NCBI GenBank assembly: GCA_017544185.1
Contig: JAFYEQ010000150.1
Location: 1 to 6,955 of the forward strand
Reading direction: 5' to 3'
Origin: Oscillospiraceae bacterium
Lineage (GTDB): Bacteria > Bacillota > Clostridia > Oscillospirales > Ruminococcaceae
Length of the DNA: 6,955 nt
The notes under the pieces were generated by a model. That model did not search any database. It saw nothing but the letters and a program-made list of their open reading frames with translations, and was not told the origin of the DNA. Positions 5,740-6,955 of this stretch are shown here, in pieces. The translations under genes and the position numbers were made by a program. Each line of letters opens with the position of its first letter. The stretch's first letter is position 1.

Positions 5740-6955
5740 ATGGTGAATGTAACGCCCGTACAGCATGGAAAGACCACGAGAATGTCCTTCGGCAAGATCT
5801 CGGAAGTCATCCCCATGCCCAACCTGATCGAGATCCAGAAGAACTCCTACGACTGGTTCCTCACCGAGGGCCTCAAGGAAGTCTTCAGCGACATCGAGAT
5901 CACCGACCATAACGACAATCTCGTGCTGACCTTCGGGGACTACTACCTCAACGACACGCCCAAGTACACCATCGCAGAGTGCAAGGACAGAGACGTTACC
6001 TACGCAAAGAAGCTCAACGTCAGAGCCAATCTCTACAACCGCACCACAGGCGAGATCAAGAGCGAGGACGTGTATATGGGCGACCTGCCCATAATGACCG
6101 AGAGCGGCACCTTCGTCATCAACGGTGCGGAGCGTGTAGTGGTATCACAGCTCGTCCGTTCCCCCGGTGTATACTATGATGTGGGCGATACAGACGAAAA
6201 GAGCGGCAAGTCCCTCTTCAAGTCCACCGTCATCCCCAACAGGGGCGCATGGCTGGAGTATGAGATAGATGCATCCGATGTTATATACGTCCGCATCGAC
6301 AAGAACCGCAAGATACCCATCACTACCTTCATCAGGGCTATCGGCATCGGCACCGACGAGGAGATAGCAGAGAAGTTCGGCAGCGACAAGCGCCTCACCA
6401 CTACGATCAGGAGCAAGGACGTGACCCGCAGCGTTGAGTCCGCTCTGATCGAGGTATACAAGAAGCTCCGTCCCGGTGAGCCTCCCACGCCCGAGAGCGC
6501 GAAGAGCCATCTGGATCAGCTCCTCTTCGACCCCAAGAGATACGACCTGGCTCGTTTCGGCCGCTACAAGTACAACAAGAAGCTGGGCATAGCATCCCGC
6601 CTCAAGGGACACAGGCTGGCAGAGCCCGTGGCAGACCCCGCTACCGGTGAGATCATCGCCGAGGAGGGCGAGCTCATCACCCGCGAGAAGGCTGAGATGA
6701 TACAGCAGGCGGGCGTTATGGAGGTCTCCATACTCGCAGACCACAAGCAGGATCACAAGGATACCCACGCTGTCTCCGAGGAACTGGTGATATCCGACGA
6801 TGTGCCCGAGGCTGACTTCATCAAGATCATCGGCAACGGCATGGTAGACATCAGCGGATATGTAGACTTCGACGCTTCCGAGTACGGCATCAACGAGCTG
6901 GTATCCTACCGCGTTCTCCGCGATATACTCGACAACACCGAGGATCCCGAGGATA
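5740..6955 (+). CDS. rpoB: DNA-directed RNA polymerase beta subunit (N-terminal 405 residues, 3' end beyond the window)
   Basis: This is the first third of RpoB, the large core subunit that with beta-prime forms the catalytic centre of RNA polymerase. The conserved N-terminus [20 protein letters not shown] is followed by the protrusion region. [20 protein letters not shown] (128-147) contains the site of the N-terminal rifampicin cluster; Val135 corresponds to E. coli Val146 and is conserved, so no resistance change is visible there. [17 protein letters not shown] (from about 267) marks the beta lobe, followed by the Bacillota-type [21 protein letters not shown] segment. The main rifampicin region and active site lie beyond the window. 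The reading frame is open throughout. The gene has its own consensus promoter and a leader of about 155 nt, and no rplL lies immediately upstream. Two start codons are possible (5734 or 5740). Confidence 0.97.
   Translation, partial: MVNVTPVQHGKTTRMSFGKISEVIPMPNLIEIQKNSYDWFLTEGLKEVFSDIEITDHNDNLVLTFGDYYLNDTPKYTIAECKDRDVTYAKKLNVRANLYNRTTGEIKSEDVYMGDLPIMTESGTFVINGAERVVVSQLVRSPGVYYDVGDTDEKSGKSLFKSTVIPNRGAWLEYEIDASDVIYVRIDKNRKIPITTFIRAIGIGTDEEIAEKFGSDKRLTTTIRSKDVTRSVESALIEVYKKLRPGEPPTPESAKSHLDQLLFDPKRYDLARFGRYKYNKKLGIASRLKGHRLAEPVADPATGEIIAEEGELITREKAEMIQQAGVMEVSILADHKQDHKDTHAVSEELVISDDVPEADFIKIIGNGMVDISGYVDFDASEYGINELVSYRVLRDILDNTEDPED

Noticed and set aside
5595..5912. 105-codon plus-strand frame overlapping the rpoB start
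   Set aside because: It has no SD, runs about 170 bp into rpoB in another frame, and its second half is low-complexity His/Pro/Arg/Gln that reads as a shadow of rpoB codons.
6145..6768. 207-codon minus-strand frame antisense to rpoB
   Set aside because: It lies wholly inside a clear RpoB coding frame and encodes no recognisable domain; GC-rich codon bias explains the long opposite frame.

Overview
The window looks like part of a Gram-positive Bacillota chromosome, most likely a gut Clostridia of the Ruminococcus/Oscillospiraceae type. The clues are a YerC-type TrpR-family regulator, a Hsp33 chaperone, an RpoB N-terminus of the Bacillota type, strong GGAGG-like ribosome binding sites, and a secreted clan GH-A (GH5-like) polysaccharidase. 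The organism call is inference; no rRNA or other marker settles it.

Layout: two transcription units diverge from an AT-rich intergenic region at about 5227-5739. Leftward on the minus strand runs a tightly packed series of seven genes: a YerC/TrpR-like regulator (4903-5226), a class I SAM methyltransferase (4151-4906, 4-bp overlap), a small Gly-rich membrane protein of unknown function (3639-4076), hslO/Hsp33 (2757-3623), ddl D-Ala-D-Ala ligase (1684-2751), a YfcE-type metallophosphodiesterase (1094-1648), and a GH5-like lipoprotein that runs off the left edge (1-1078). Gaps are 5-74 bp and no terminator was seen between genes, so one leftward operon is plausible. A sigma-A-like promoter with an extended -10 (TTTACT-17-TAAAAT on the minus strand) precedes it.

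Rightward on the plus strand is rpoB (from 5740, running off the right edge). It is preceded by a near-consensus promoter, TTGACT-17-TATAAT, and a leader of about 155 nt. Its usual upstream partner rplL is not present, so rpoB here appears to start its own transcription unit.

The leftward genes are housekeeping or stress functions (peptidoglycan precursor synthesis, redox chaperone, phosphodiesterase) ending in a secreted carbohydrate-active enzyme. They do not form an obvious single pathway. I found no CRISPR array, RNA gene, insertion sequence or prophage, and no clear novel multi-gene system. The most interesting signals are RNA-level: both divergent 5' leaders contain mutually exclusive hairpins, one able to occlude the yerC-like start codon and one built from a repeated 8-mer upstream of rpoB. 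A 35-codon Arg-rich ORF also begins almost exactly at the predicted rpoB transcription start.
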